A stretch of 64,000 nt of DNA from Micromonospora sp. MP36. Its GTDB lineage: Bacteria > Actinomycetota > Actinomycetes > Mycobacteriales > Micromonosporaceae. Each line of letters starts with the position of its first letter. Within the stretch, counting starts at the first letter, position 1. The notes below the pieces were generated by a model. The model was not told the DNA's origin and made no database searches. It saw only the letters and a list, made by a program, of their open reading frames with translations. Positions 25,737-34,461 of the stretch are shown here, piece after piece. The DNA lies in the NCBI RefSeq assembly GCF_008119785.1, contig NZ_VSFA01000006.1, positions 1-64,000 of the forward strand, in the 5' to 3' direction. Both the position numbers and the translations under genes were made by a program.

Positions 25737-26257
25737 CGGTCCTCCCCTGCCCGCACGGGTACGCCGACCAGGTCGGCCAACTCCGGGGCGTGGGTGCGGA
25801 GCCGGGCCAAGGCAGCTCGGGTCTGGCTCTTCACCGTCGAGACGGAACAGCCGAGGGCATCGGCGGCCTCCACCTCGGTGCGGTCCTCGAAGAAGCGCAG
25901 CACCAGCACGGCGCGCTGCCGTGGGGCCAGCCGAGCCAACGCCTGCCGCACCACCAGGGCACGCGCCACGCCAGCCGTTTCGTCCGGTGCCGTACGCTCC
26001 GGCGGCTCCGGCCGTAGGTCCACGTTCCGCCAGCGCCGACGCCACAGCGACACGTGCTGGCTGTACATGGTCCGCCGGACGTACGGGTCCGGGTCGCCGG
26101 AGCGGCTCACCCGCTCCCAGTGCCGGGCCAGCCGCACCAGTGTGAGCTGCACCAGGTCCTCGGCCTGGTGCCGGTCGCCGGTGAGCAGGTACGCCGACCG
26201 GGACAGCGCGGCGGTACGCGCGGCCACGTACGCCCGGAACGACTCCTCTGGGTCCAC
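25733..26257 (-). CDS. ECF sigma factor, SigE family
   Basis: 174 residues. Region 2 is FRAYVAARTAALSRSAYLLTGDRHQAEDLVQLTLVRLARHW; region 4 is ALARLAPRQRAVLVLRFFEDRTEVEAADALGCSVSTVKSQTRAALARL. This fits the actinobacterial SigE-type ECF subgroup. GTG at 26257 is chosen because GGGAGG lies five bases upstream; GTG 26263 and ATG 26275 are in frame but lack this spacing. It is translationally coupled to the beta-propeller gene. Its own promoter lies in the 370-base gap to the divergent surface-protein gene. Confidence 0.9.
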   Translation of the reverse strand: MDPEESFRAYVAARTAALSRSAYLLTGDRHQAEDLVQLTLVRLARHWERVSRSGDPDPYVRRTMYSQHVSLWRRRWRNVDLRPEPPERTAPDETAGVARALVVRQALARLAPRQRAVLVLRFFEDRTEVEAADALGCSVSTVKSQTRAALARLRTHAPELADLVGVPVRAGEDR

Positions 26258-26627
26258 ACCCACCTCCCACCCCATGACACGCCGGCCACGCGCCGCGCGG
26301 GTGGGTGTGCCCGCCGAAAATGTGGCCGGCCACCGCCCGCGCGGAACGGTAACCGGCCACAATCCGCCGGACGCAGCCACGAGACGCTGCACGCATGGTG
26401 TCGTCCCGGGCTTGGGGCAGGCGAGCCACGCGACCGACCGCGGTGGCGGAGCGTCGAAGAGACCTTCAGCGTTACATCGACACGCCCCGGAAGTGGCTTG
26501 TCTTAAGCCATTTCCGGCTGTCCGCGCCGCATGTCGTCGCAGCTCAGAGTCACCGTCCGGTGTAGCCGGTGGCACGCCCGATATGCGATCATGTGCCGTC
26601 CCCTCTCCCGATCTCGGAGGATTCCTC
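26258..26627. other. Divergent intergenic region, sigma factor / surface protein
   Basis: No gene is supported in these 370 bases. They hold the promoters of both flanking genes and one prominent hairpin (26487-26517). GGAGG at about 26616-26620 serves the surface protein. Confidence 0.5.
26487..26517. promoter_or_regulatory. Strong hairpin in sigma factor intergenic region
   Basis: Thirteen-base arms pair with a single G-T wobble (CCGGAAGTGGCTT against AAGCCATTTCCGG) around loop GTCTT. It lies 110 bases before the surface-protein start and 230 bases before the sigma start. It may be a transcription terminator, a 5'-leader structure or an operator; the sequence does not decide. Confidence 0.5.
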
Positions 26628-27383
26628 ATGCCAGAGCGTCGGCACGTGGCGCGCGCGGCCCTCACCGCAGCCGCCGCCACTGCCTGCCTCGCCTTCGCCG
26701 CCCCCGCGTGGGCGGCCACCGGCAACCCGCACAACCCGCCGGGCGACAACGGCACCGTCAAGATCGACGGGATGCCGTTCACCGACCACGTGGACAACCA
26801 GCCGCACGTCACCTGCGAATTCGAGCTGGAGTTCTTCAACTTCGACCAGAACCAGCGGGCGAACATCACCCTCTGGGCGCAGCCGCCGTCCGCCACTCCG
26901 AAGGACAAGGTCGTCTGGTCCAAGAAGGACGTGCTGATCAGCAATGACCCGGCCTCCGGCGCGGAGAACGACCACGACGAGGTCATCCGGCTCTCGGCCA
27001 ACGACCTGGACCTGACTGGGCTGAAGCTGCAGCCGAAGCAGGGTTACCACATCAAGCTCGACGTGGAACTGATCGGCGGCAAGTCGTCCGACGGCAAGCA
27101 CAAGGTCTTCTGGCTGCAGCCGTGCGCGTCGTCGGAGACGCCGACGCCGAACCCGTCCAACCCGGGCGGGGAGTCGCCGAACCCGGGCGGCTCGGAGAAC
27201 CCCTCGGAGGCCCCGTCGCCGGGCACCTCGGTGGGTGGCGGCAGCGGTGGCGGCAGCGGCAGCCTGCCGATCACCGGCGTGGCCGCGACCAGCATGGCGC
27301 TCACCGGCCTCGCGCTGATCGTCGGCGGTGTCGTGCTGACGGCGCTGCGCCGCCGCCGGGACAAGATCACCTTCACTAGCTGA
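26628..27383 (+). CDS. Secreted LPXTG-type surface protein
   Basis: 251 residues. Signal peptide MPERRHVARAALTAAAATACLAFAAPAWA with cleavage near residue 30; a soluble domain of about 140 residues with FELEFFNFDQNQRANITLWAQPP and two Cys; a Pro/Ser/Gly-rich stalk; then the sorting signal LPITG, a hydrophobic helix and the RRRRDK tail. A sortase would anchor it to the cell wall. ATG at 26628 has TCGGAGG upstream. The domain resembles a family seen repeatedly in Micromonospora surface proteins but I cannot name a function. Confidence 0.82.
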   Translation: MPERRHVARAALTAAAATACLAFAAPAWAATGNPHNPPGDNGTVKIDGMPFTDHVDNQPHVTCEFELEFFNFDQNQRANITLWAQPPSATPKDKVVWSKKDVLISNDPASGAENDHDEVIRLSANDLDLTGLKLQPKQGYHIKLDVELIGGKSSDGKHKVFWLQPCASSETPTPNPSNPGGESPNPGGSENPSEAPSPGTSVGGGSGGGSGSLPITGVAATSMALTGLALIVGGVVLTALRRRRDKITFTS

Positions 27384-27399
27384 CGTACGCCAGCCCTCG

Positions 27400-27431
27400 A
27401 CCGGCCGCCGGACCCTCCTCCGGCGGCCGGT
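27400..27431 (+). terminator. Terminator after surface-protein gene
   Basis: Perfect 13-base arms (ACCGGCCGCCGGA and complement) with a six-base loop, 16 bases after the stop codon, followed by TTCG. Confidence 0.8.
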
Positions 27432-27511
27432 TCGCGTATCCGCCAGCGCGGCACCGGCAAGGGGCACCCGCAGCGGGCCAGGAGCGGCCGGACCTTCGGT
27501 ACGATCTTGAA

Positions 27512-28036
27512 GTGGATGCTCTCGACCCGCGCCGGACCGCCGTCGTCCTGATCGACCTGCAGCGCCGCATCGTGGACCTGCCCACCGCTCCGCACACCGG
27601 TCCCGAGGTCGTCGACCGGTGCGTCGCGCTCGCCGAGGCGGCCCGCGCCGCGGGTGCCACCGTGGTGGTCGTCCGCGTCGACCGGCCCGGCCCCGATCCG
27701 CAGCCCGCGGGGAGCGAACTGCTTGCCGAGGTCGCGCCGCGCGACGGCGACGTGTCGGTGGTCAAGCACAGCTGGGGCGCGTTCCACGAGACCGGCCTGG
27801 ACGAGGCGCTGCGCGCGCGAGGGGTGGACACCCTGGTGATCGGCGGGCTGGTCACCAACTTCGGCGTCGAGCAGACCGCCCGGATCGGCGACGAGATCGG
27901 CTACCGGGTGGTGCTGCCGCACGACGCGATGTCCGGGTTGGACGGGTACGCGCACGAGTTCGCCGTCGACTACGTCTTCCGCCGGCTCGGCACGGTCTGC
28001 ACGACGGAGGAGGCCATCGCGGCGCTGCGCGGCTGA
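27512..28036 (+). CDS. Isochorismatase-family hydrolase
   Basis: 174 residues with the alpha/beta fold of cysteine hydrolases: catalytic-triad Asp in VVLIDLQRRIVD, Lys in VVKHSWGAF and a cis-peptide segment GGLVTNFGVEQTAR. The residue that is Cys in nicotinamidase-type enzymes is Gly here (TNFGVEQ), as in true isochorismatases and a subgroup of uncharacterised members. Substrate is therefore open. GTG at 27512 follows TACGAT by six bases, a leaderless pattern. No siderophore genes lie nearby. Confidence 0.83.
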   Translation: MDALDPRRTAVVLIDLQRRIVDLPTAPHTGPEVVDRCVALAEAARAAGATVVVVRVDRPGPDPQPAGSELLAEVAPRDGDVSVVKHSWGAFHETGLDEALRARGVDTLVIGGLVTNFGVEQTARIGDEIGYRVVLPHDAMSGLDGYAHEFAVDYVFRRLGTVCTTEEAIAALRG

Positions 28037-28303
28037 ACCGCAACGCGCATCGATCCGTGCTGAGGGGCAACCCGGTCGACACCGCTCGGACGTGGATCAC
28101 ATCATCGACGTCACTCGATAGCTTGCCCGCGTACTCCCAGGTCAGGGCCGGTGTGGATCGGCCGCAGCCAGCGCCAACCGGTGGACCCGCCGTCCTGGCA
28201 TACGAGCGTACGGTTGCCCGCCCGCTCGACCGCGCGGGACAGTACGCCTCACCAGCGGTGCCATCGACGCCGCCGCTCCCCGGACAACCCTGAGGAGATC
28301 GCG

Positions 28304-29869
28304 ATGGCCCTCACACTCGCCGACGGCACCTCCTGGTCCGACACCCTCGCCCGCGCGGTGGCCGCCACGCCGGAAGCCTTCGGCACAGCGCCGGACGGCG
28401 GCGCCACGCTGCACAACCTCATCGAGGACGGGTGGCGGGCGGTCGGCGCGCCGACCCCGGTCCGCACCCCCGTCGACAACACCGTTCTGGTGAACCTGGC
28501 CCGGCTCGACGCCGACACGGCGCGCCGGGCCGTCGAACACGCCGCCGCCGCGCACCGGGACTGGGCGCGGACCCCGCTCGCCGACCGCAAGGCCCGGGTC
28601 ACCGACGCCCTCGACGCGCTGACCGCCCACCGCGACCTGCTCGCCATGCTGCTGGTCTGGGAGATCGGCAAGCCGTGGCGGCTGGCCTGCGCCGACGTCG
28701 ACCGCGCCCTGGACGGCGTGCGCTGGTACGTGCAGGAGATCGACCGGATGCTCGCCGACGGCCGCGAGCCGCTGCCCGGCCCGGTCAGCAACATCGCCTC
28801 CTGGAACTACCCGATGAGCGTGCTGGTCCACGCCGAACTGGTGCAGCTGCTCGCCGGCAACGCGGTGATCGCCAAGACCCCGTCCCAGGGCGGGGCGGTC
28901 TGCCTCACCGTGGCGCACGCCCTGATGCGCCGCGCCGGGCTCCCCGCCACCCTGCTCTCCGGCAGCGGCGAGGAGCTCTCCGAGGTCCTGGTGCGCGCCC
29001 CGGAGATCGGCGCGGTGGCGTTCGTCGGCGGCCGGTCCAACGGCGGCAAGGTGGCCGCGGCGCTGCTCGACTCCGACAAGCGGCACTTCATCGAGCAGGA
29101 AGGCCTCAACGCCTGGGGCATCTGGAACTTCTCCCAGTGGGACCTGCTCGCCGCGCACCTGAAGAAGGGCTTCGAGTACGGCAAGCAGCGCTGCACCGCG
29201 TACCCGCGGTTCGTGGTCCAGCGGGACCTGGTCGACGAGTTCCTCGACATGTACCTGCCGGTCGTCCGCTCCGTCCGGTTCGGTCACCCGCTCGCCGTCG
29301 GCGCCGACTGGTCGGCCGGCGACCCGCTGCCCGAGCTGGACTTCGGCCCGCTGATCAGCGCCGCCAAGGCCGAGGAGCTGCGCCGCAAGGTGGACGAGGC
29401 GGTACGCGGCGGCGCCGTGCCGCTGCACCGGGGCAAGCTCGACGGCGCGCCTTTCCTCGACGGGCAGGACACCTCCGCGTACGTGGCGCCGGCCGTGCTG
29501 CTCGCCCCGCCCGGCCGGTCCCGGCTGATGCACGCCGAGCCGTTCGGCCCCGTCGACACCATCGTCGTGGTGGACACCACCGACGAGCTGCTCGCCCAGA
29601 TGAACGCCTCCAACGGCGCGCTGGTCGCCTCCCTTGCCTGCGACGACGAGGAACTGGCCGGCAAGCTCGCGGTCGACCTGCAGGCGTTCAAGGTGGGTAT
29701 CAACAAGCCCCGCTCGCGCGGCGACCGGGAGGAGCCGTTCGGCGGCCGGGGCGCCTCCTGGAAGGGCGCGTTCGTCGGCGGCGACCTGCTGGTGCAGGCG
29801 GTCACCGTGGGCGGCGACGGCCGGCTCTACGGCAACTTCCCCGACTACAGCAGCTACCCGACGACCTGA
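28304..29869 (+). CDS. Aldehyde dehydrogenase family protein
   Basis: 521 residues, NAD(P)-dependent aldehyde dehydrogenase fold. The Asn-containing SNIASWNYPMSVLVHAELVQ, the cofactor loop VAFVGGRSNGGKV and the catalytic Cys in KQRCTAYPRF (about residue 296) are visible. The usual ELGGK region reads IEQEGLNAWG, so it belongs to a divergent subgroup. ATG at 28304 has TGAGGAG upstream. It is monocistronic with a strong terminator. The preceding 267 bases carry no supported gene. Confidence 0.85.
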   Translation: MALTLADGTSWSDTLARAVAATPEAFGTAPDGGATLHNLIEDGWRAVGAPTPVRTPVDNTVLVNLARLDADTARRAVEHAAAAHRDWARTPLADRKARVTDALDALTAHRDLLAMLLVWEIGKPWRLACADVDRALDGVRWYVQEIDRMLADGREPLPGPVSNIASWNYPMSVLVHAELVQLLAGNAVIAKTPSQGGAVCLTVAHALMRRAGLPATLLSGSGEELSEVLVRAPEIGAVAFVGGRSNGGKVAAALLDSDKRHFIEQEGLNAWGIWNFSQWDLLAAHLKKGFEYGKQRCTAYPRFVVQRDLVDEFLDMYLPVVRSVRFGHPLAVGADWSAGDPLPELDFGPLISAAKAEELRRKVDEAVRGGAVPLHRGKLDGAPFLDGQDTSAYVAPAVLLAPPGRSRLMHAEPFGPVDTIVVVDTTDELLAQMNASNGALVASLACDDEELAGKLAVDLQAFKVGINKPRSRGDREEPFGGRGASWKGAFVGGDLLVQAVTVGGDGRLYGNFPDYSSYPTT

Positions 29870-29873
29870 CAAC

Positions 29874-29913
29874 GACACGGGCAGGGCCCCCGAACCGGGG
29901 GCCCTGCCGTGTC
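29874..29913 (+). terminator. Terminator after aldehyde dehydrogenase
   Basis: A 12-base perfect stem (GGCAGGGCCCCC with its complement) and a five-base loop, extended by four pairs beyond a bulged G, starting five bases after the stop codon. Confidence 0.85.
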
Positions 29914-30036
29914 ACCGTCCCCCGCACCGGAGGTCGGCCAGGTGGCGCCGGGTCGGCGCCGGTACCGGTCATCCGCCGGCCGTCGTGGGGCGTACCGCGC
30001 CGTTGCGGCACCCGGCGCCGGCGGGCGACCATCGAG

Positions 30037-31116
30037 TCAGGGCGACGGTCGGACGGCCGCGTCGGCCGGCCGGGGCAGCCCCGCCCGGCGCGCCCCCAGC
30101 GGCACCGTCACGGTCAGCACCGTGCCGTCCCGGTCTACCGCCGTGGGCCGGTCCAGCCGGCGTACGGTGCGCAGCATCGCGGCGTTCTCGGCGAGCACGT
30201 GCAGCAGCACGGCGCCGTAGCCGACCCGCTCGGCATGCCCGACCAGCCGACGCAGCAGCGCCGAGCCGAGGCCACGCCGCTGCCAGTCGTCGCGGACCAG
30301 CAGCGCCACCTCCGCCTCGTCCCCCTCGCCGAGGAGGTTCGCCAGCGCCACGACCGGCTCCGCCTCCCCGTCGGAGCCGGCCGTGGCGACCAGGGTGAGC
30401 CCCTGGGCCGGCTCCAGCAGCCGCCGCAACCGGGCCGGTGACGGCAGGGCCGCACCGCTCAGGTAGCGCCGCTGCCGGCTCCGCGCCGAGCAGGTCTCGT
30501 GCAGCTCCAGCACACCCGGCAGGTCGTCGACGGTGGCCGGCCGGACCAGCACCTCGGCCGAGTCGGGCAGCACCAGGGTCACCTGGTCGGCGTCGCGCCG
30601 GGCGACCGTGGCGGCCAACTCCACCAGCGCCTGGGCCCGGGCGTACTCGGCCGGGGTGAAGCTCGGCTCCCGGCGGCGCAGGTCGTACGACCCGCCGGAC
30701 GGGTCGGCCAGCAGCATCGTCGTCGCGCCCACCCCGCCCAGCGGGCCGGCCGGCGTCGGCCGCCAGGTCACCGCGTCCGCGCCGAGCAGGGTGCGCAGCG
30801 CCTCGCCGGTCGCGTCCGGGTCACGGACCAGCCCGGTAGCCAGGCCGAGCACCCGGGTGGGCTGGTCGGCCAGGCCGCGCGCCTCGCTGCGCGCCACCCA
30901 GCAGTCCCGGCCGCGGCCCCGCTCGACGGCCGCCCGCAGGTCGGCCTCGGTCAGCTGGTCGGGCGCGTCGACCAGGAAGTCGTCGACCGCGCCCACCTCG
31001 GTGGTGTGCACCTGCACGGTGAGGATGTTGACCCCGCGCAACGCGAGGCTCGCCGTGAGCACCGACAGGTAGCCCGGCCGGTCGTCCACGGTGGCTCGGA
31101 TCCGCCACAGCGCCAT
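30037..31116 (-). CDS. ACT-domain/GNAT fusion protein
   Basis: 359 residues. The N-terminal ACT domain (MALWRIRATVDDRPGYLSVLTASLALRGVNILTVQVHTT) suggests small-ligand binding. After an atypical middle region comes a GNAT acetyltransferase (VRPATVDDLPGVLELHE start, acetyl-CoA motif VRDDWQRRGLGSALLRRLVGHAE). ACT-GNAT fusions in actinobacteria include amino-acid-regulated protein acetyltransferases; whether this one acetylates proteins is not shown. ATG at 31116 has GGAAAGGAG upstream. The next gene upstream in the same direction also begins with an ACT domain. Confidence 0.82.
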   Translation of the reverse strand: MALWRIRATVDDRPGYLSVLTASLALRGVNILTVQVHTTEVGAVDDFLVDAPDQLTEADLRAAVERGRGRDCWVARSEARGLADQPTRVLGLATGLVRDPDATGEALRTLLGADAVTWRPTPAGPLGGVGATTMLLADPSGGSYDLRRREPSFTPAEYARAQALVELAATVARRDADQVTLVLPDSAEVLVRPATVDDLPGVLELHETCSARSRQRRYLSGAALPSPARLRRLLEPAQGLTLVATAGSDGEAEPVVALANLLGEGDEAEVALLVRDDWQRRGLGSALLRRLVGHAERVGYGAVLLHVLAENAAMLRTVRRLDRPTAVDRDGTVLTVTVPLGARRAGLPRPADAAVRPSP

Positions 31117-31195
31117 GTCTGCTCCTTTCCTCACCACCAGGCTGCCGCGCGGCTGTTGCGCGTCCGTTGCCCGACGGTGACACGGCGGGAACCGC

Positions 31196-31897
31196 TCACG
31201 TGACGGTGGTCACCGGCGGCGCGCCGACCAGGTCGAGCCGGTCGCCGAGGATCACCGCGCTGGCGCGGACCAGCTGGGCGAGTCGGTCCACCTCGGTGGA
31301 GTGGAACGCCGGGGCGGCGAGCGGCTCGGTGTGATCCCGCGCCACCACCAGCACCAGGCCGGCGCGGCCGAACGGCGCGACCGCGTGGTGCCGCCCGTCC
31401 GGGCCGGTCATTGCCCGGGCCCGCAGCGGGGTGACCTCCGGCAGCCGGGGCGGGCTCGGCGCCCGCCAGCTCGCGTGCCCGACGGTGGCCTCGCCGGTGC
31501 CGCTGCGCGCGGCCCAGTCCAGCGGTACGACCGCGGCCACCGCCCAGTCCGCGGCGAGCAGCCCGGGCACCGCGTCGACCAGGGTGGCGACCCCGTCGGC
31601 CGGGTTCGCCGCGATCTGGGCGAGCAGCTCGGCGTCCTGACCGCTGGTGGTCGGCGCGCCGATCGCCCGCCACACCCCGTCGACCCGCACGCCGGGGATC
31701 GCGGCCAACCCGGCCAGCAGGCGTTCCACCCGCGCCGCACCCGGCCACACCACGGTGAAGTCGTCCACTGCCCGGCCGCCGAGCCGTTCCAGCACCACCA
31801 CCTGCACGATGTCGGCACCGGAGACGCCGAGTGTGCGGGCCACCTGGCCGAGCGTGCCGGGTCGGTCCGGCAGGGTCACCCGAACTCTCAGCAGCAT
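31196..31897 (-). CDS. ACT domain-containing protein
   Basis: 233 residues. The N-terminus MLLRVRVTLPDRPGTLGQVARTLGVSGADIVQVVVLE is an ACT domain; the remaining 150 residues resemble the middle region of the ACT-GNAT neighbour (FHSTEVDRLAQLVRASAVILGDRLDLVG is the clearest block). ATG at 31897 has GGAGGG upstream. The pair probably shares a transcript (79 bases between genes). A paralogous origin with loss of the GNAT part is possible. Function unknown; ligand sensing inferred from ACT. Confidence 0.75.
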   Translation of the reverse strand: MLLRVRVTLPDRPGTLGQVARTLGVSGADIVQVVVLERLGGRAVDDFTVVWPGAARVERLLAGLAAIPGVRVDGVWRAIGAPTTSGQDAELLAQIAANPADGVATLVDAVPGLLAADWAVAAVVPLDWAARSGTGEATVGHASWRAPSPPRLPEVTPLRARAMTGPDGRHHAVAPFGRAGLVLVVARDHTEPLAAPAFHSTEVDRLAQLVRASAVILGDRLDLVGAPPVTTVT

Positions 31898-32046
31898 GTC
31901 TGATCCCTCCGCTCGGCGGGCCGGCCGGGCGGCCGGCAGGCTGGGTCCCAGCCTGCCGGTTGACCATTTCGCCCCGGTTGCAGCGCCATGTCCCGCCGGG
32001 AAAATGCGACCTTGACAAGGAAGCTGAGCTGCCATCAACTAACCGG

Positions 32047-33117
32047 ATGACCGATCCGGCCGTCGACGCACCCCCGACCGGTCCGGCTCCCCGCGGTCTC
32101 GATCTTGTGCGGCTCGCCGCGTACCTGGCCGCGCACCGGCCCGAGCTGATGGCCGGGCCGCTGACCGCGCGGCTGATCGCCGGCGGCAAGTCCAACCTGA
32201 CCTACCTGCTGCGCAGCGGCGACCGGGAGGTGGTGCTGCGCCGCCCGCCGCTCGGGCACGTGCTGGCCACCGCGCACGACATGGCCCGGGAGCACCGGGT
32301 GATCGCCGCGCTCGCCCCCACCGACGTGCCGGTCCCCGCCGTGCTGCTGCTCTGCCCCGACGACACGGTGATCGGCGCGCCGTTCTACCTGATGGAGAAG
32401 GTCGACGGCGAGGTCTACCGGAGCCGGTCGCAGACCGACCCGCTCACCGCCGGGCAGCGGCGCGACCTGGCGATGGCGATGATGGACACCCTCGCCGCGC
32501 TGCACGCGGTCGAGCCGGCCGCGGTCGGGCTGGCCGACTTCGGCCGCCCCGACGGCTACCTGGCCCGCCAGGTCCGTCGCTGGGCCGGCCAGCTTGACCG
32601 GTCCCGCAGCCGCCCGCTGCCCGGCATCGACGAGCTGCGCGACGCGCTCGCCGGCAGCGTGCCGGAGGGCGCGAACGCCGGGCGGATCGTGCACGGCGAC
32701 TACCGGCTGGACAACCTCCTCACCTCGGTCGACCCGGTCGCCGTCCGGGCGGTGCTCGACTGGGAGATGGCCACCCTCGGCGACCCCCTGGCCGACCTCG
32801 GGCTGCTGCTGACCTACTGGGACGTGCTCGGCGACAGCGACGCCGCCGCGGGCAACCCGGTCGCCGACGGCCTCGGCCCGCGCGCCGGCTTCCCGACCGG
32901 TGCGGAGCTGATCGACCGCTACGCCGGGCGCAGCGACGTCGACGTCGGCCCGCTGCACTGGCACGTGGCGCTCGGCTGCTTCAAGCTCGCGGTGATCTGC
33001 GAGGGGATCCACTACCGGCACACCCTCGGGCAGACGCTCGGCGGGGGCTTCGACCGGATCGGCGAGCTGGTGGCGCCGCTGGTCGAGCACGGTCTGCACG
33101 CGATCAGGGAGACGTGA
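32047..33117 (+). CDS. APH-family kinase, ACAD10/11 kinase-like
   Basis: 356-residue protein-kinase-like phosphotransferase of the aminoglycoside phosphotransferase family. Motifs are [15 protein letters not shown], catalytic loop [12 protein letters not shown] and metal-binding [18 protein letters not shown]. This subfamily matches the N-terminal half of human ACAD10/11 and bacterial LvaA, which phosphorylate the 4-hydroxyl of 4-hydroxyacyl-CoA. Its stop overlaps the start of an acyl-CoA dehydrogenase, the second half of ACAD10/11, supporting that role rather than antibiotic resistance. Confidence 0.82.
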   Translation: MTDPAVDAPPTGPAPRGLDLVRLAAYLAAHRPELMAGPLTARLIAGGKSNLTYLLRSGDREVVLRRPPLGHVLATAHDMAREHRVIAALAPTDVPVPAVLLLCPDDTVIGAPFYLMEKVDGEVYRSRSQTDPLTAGQRRDLAMAMMDTLAALHAVEPAAVGLADFGRPDGYLARQVRRWAGQLDRSRSRPLPGIDELRDALAGSVPEGANAGRIVHGDYRLDNLLTSVDPVAVRAVLDWEMATLGDPLADLGLLLTYWDVLGDSDAAAGNPVADGLGPRAGFPTGAELIDRYAGRSDVDVGPLHWHVALGCFKLAVICEGIHYRHTLGQTLGGGFDRIGELVAPLVEHGLHAIRET

Positions 33118-34328
33118 TGGACTTCGCGTACGACGCCCGCACGGTCGAGCTGCGCGACCGGCTGGAGGCGTTCCTCACCGAGTGCGTGTACCCGGCCGAG
33201 CCGGTGCACGCCGAGCAGGTCGCCGCCGCCGGCGACCCGTGGGCGCGCCCGCCGGTCATGGACGAGCTCAAGGCCGAGGCCCGCTCGCGGGGCCTGTGGA
33301 ACCTCTTCCTCCCCGACCCCCGGTACGGCGCCGGCCTGACCAACCTCGAGTACGCCCCGCTGGCCGAGCTGACCGGGCGCAGCCCACACCTGGCCCCGGA
33401 GGCGCTGAACTGCGCCGCCCCGGACACCGGCAACATGGAACTGCTCGCCGAGTTCGGCTCCGCGGCGCAGCGGGAGCGCTGGCTGAAGCCCCTGCTGGAC
33501 GGGGAGATCCGCTCCGCCTTCTGCATGACCGAGCCGGAGGTGGCCTCCTCCGATGCCACCAACATCGCCACCCGGATCAGCCGGGACGGCGACTCCTACG
33601 TGATCAACGGTCGCAAGTGGTGGTCGTCCGGGGCGATGGACCCGCGCTGCGAGATCTTCATCGTGATGGGCAAGACCGATCCGGGCGCCGAGCGGCACCG
33701 CCAGCAGAGCATGATCCTGGTCCCCCGGGACACCCCGGGCGTAACGGTACGCCGGGGCATGACGGTGTTCGGCTACACCGACGGCCCGCACGGCGGCCAC
33801 GCCGAGATCGACTTCTCCGACGTACGGGTGCCGGCGGAAAACCTGGTCGGCGCCGAGGGCGGCGGCTTCGCCATCGCCCAGGCCCGGCTCGGCCCGGGAC
33901 GCATCCATCACTGCATGCGGCTGATCGGGATGGCCGAGCGGGCCCTGGAGCTGCTCTGCCGGCGGGCGCTGGACCGGGTGGCGTTCGGCCGGCCCCTCGC
34001 CGAGCAGGGTGTGGTGCGGGAGTGGATCGCCGAGTCCCGGGTGCGCATCGAGCAGGCCCGGCTGCTGGTGCTCAAGACCGCCTGGCTGATGGACACCGTC
34101 GGCAACAAGGGCGCGCACACCGAGATCCAGGCCATCAAGATCGCCACGCCGGCCATGGCCGAGTGGGTGATCGACAGGGCCATCCAGGGGTACGGCGGGG
34201 CCGGCGTCAGCCAGGACACTCCCCTGGCCGCCCTCTGGGCCCAGGCCCGCACCCTGCGCCTGGCCGACGGCCCCGACGAGGTGCACCGGGCCTCCCTCGC
34301 CAAACGCGAACTCCGCCGCTGGTCCTGA
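33117..34328 (+). CDS. Acyl-CoA dehydrogenase, ACAD11-like
   Basis: 403-residue flavoprotein. The FAD/substrate segment [17 protein letters not shown], the [16 protein letters not shown] stretch, the Arg in [13 protein letters not shown] and the C-terminal [13 protein letters not shown] are visible; YGGAGVSQD is where the glutamate base family-wide replacement occurs. It begins in TGATG overlap with the kinase gene. Together they would dehydrate a phosphorylated 4-hydroxyacyl-CoA to a 2-enoyl-CoA for beta-oxidation, as proposed for ACAD10/11 (inference from family). Confidence 0.85.
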   Translation: MDFAYDARTVELRDRLEAFLTECVYPAEPVHAEQVAAAGDPWARPPVMDELKAEARSRGLWNLFLPDPRYGAGLTNLEYAPLAELTGRSPHLAPEALNCAAPDTGNMELLAEFGSAAQRERWLKPLLDGEIRSAFCMTEPEVASSDATNIATRISRDGDSYVINGRKWWSSGAMDPRCEIFIVMGKTDPGAERHRQQSMILVPRDTPGVTVRRGMTVFGYTDGPHGGHAEIDFSDVRVPAENLVGAEGGGFAIAQARLGPGRIHHCMRLIGMAERALELLCRRALDRVAFGRPLAEQGVVREWIAESRVRIEQARLLVLKTAWLMDTVGNKGAHTEIQAIKIATPAMAEWVIDRAIQGYGGAGVSQDTPLAALWAQARTLRLADGPDEVHRASLAKRELRRWS

Positions 34329-34363
34329 CCCCGATCCCCGTCCCCGTCCCGTGCGCGTCCGGA

Positions 34364-34422
34364 TTGATCATGAAGTTAGCCGGGACAAGAAGGACAAACC
34401 GCGCGGCTACCCTCATGATCAA
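34364..34422. repeat. Two-part palindrome between convergent genes
   Basis: TTGATCATGA (34364-34373) pairs with TCATGATCAA (34413-34422). Inside, after symmetrical three-base mismatches, TAGCCG (34377-34382) pairs with CGGCTA (34404-34409), leaving a 21-base loop. It lies between the acyl-CoA dehydrogenase and LacI gene ends, so it may act as a bidirectional terminator. Similar TTGATCATGAAGTT palindromes are, to my recollection, common between Micromonospora genes. Confidence 0.7.
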
Positions 34423-34461
34423 CGCGAGGGCCGGTCTGCGGGGTATGCGCGGGCGGGCGGG

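Noticed and set aside
23757..26627. Upstream extension of the surface-protein frame over 950 codons
   Set aside because: Runs antisense to DUF488, beta-propeller and sigma genes; the signal peptide and GGAGG define 26628 as the start.
32047..33117. Aminoglycoside resistance kinase
   Set aside because: Same fold family, but coupling with an acyl-CoA dehydrogenase points to ACAD10/11-type metabolism.
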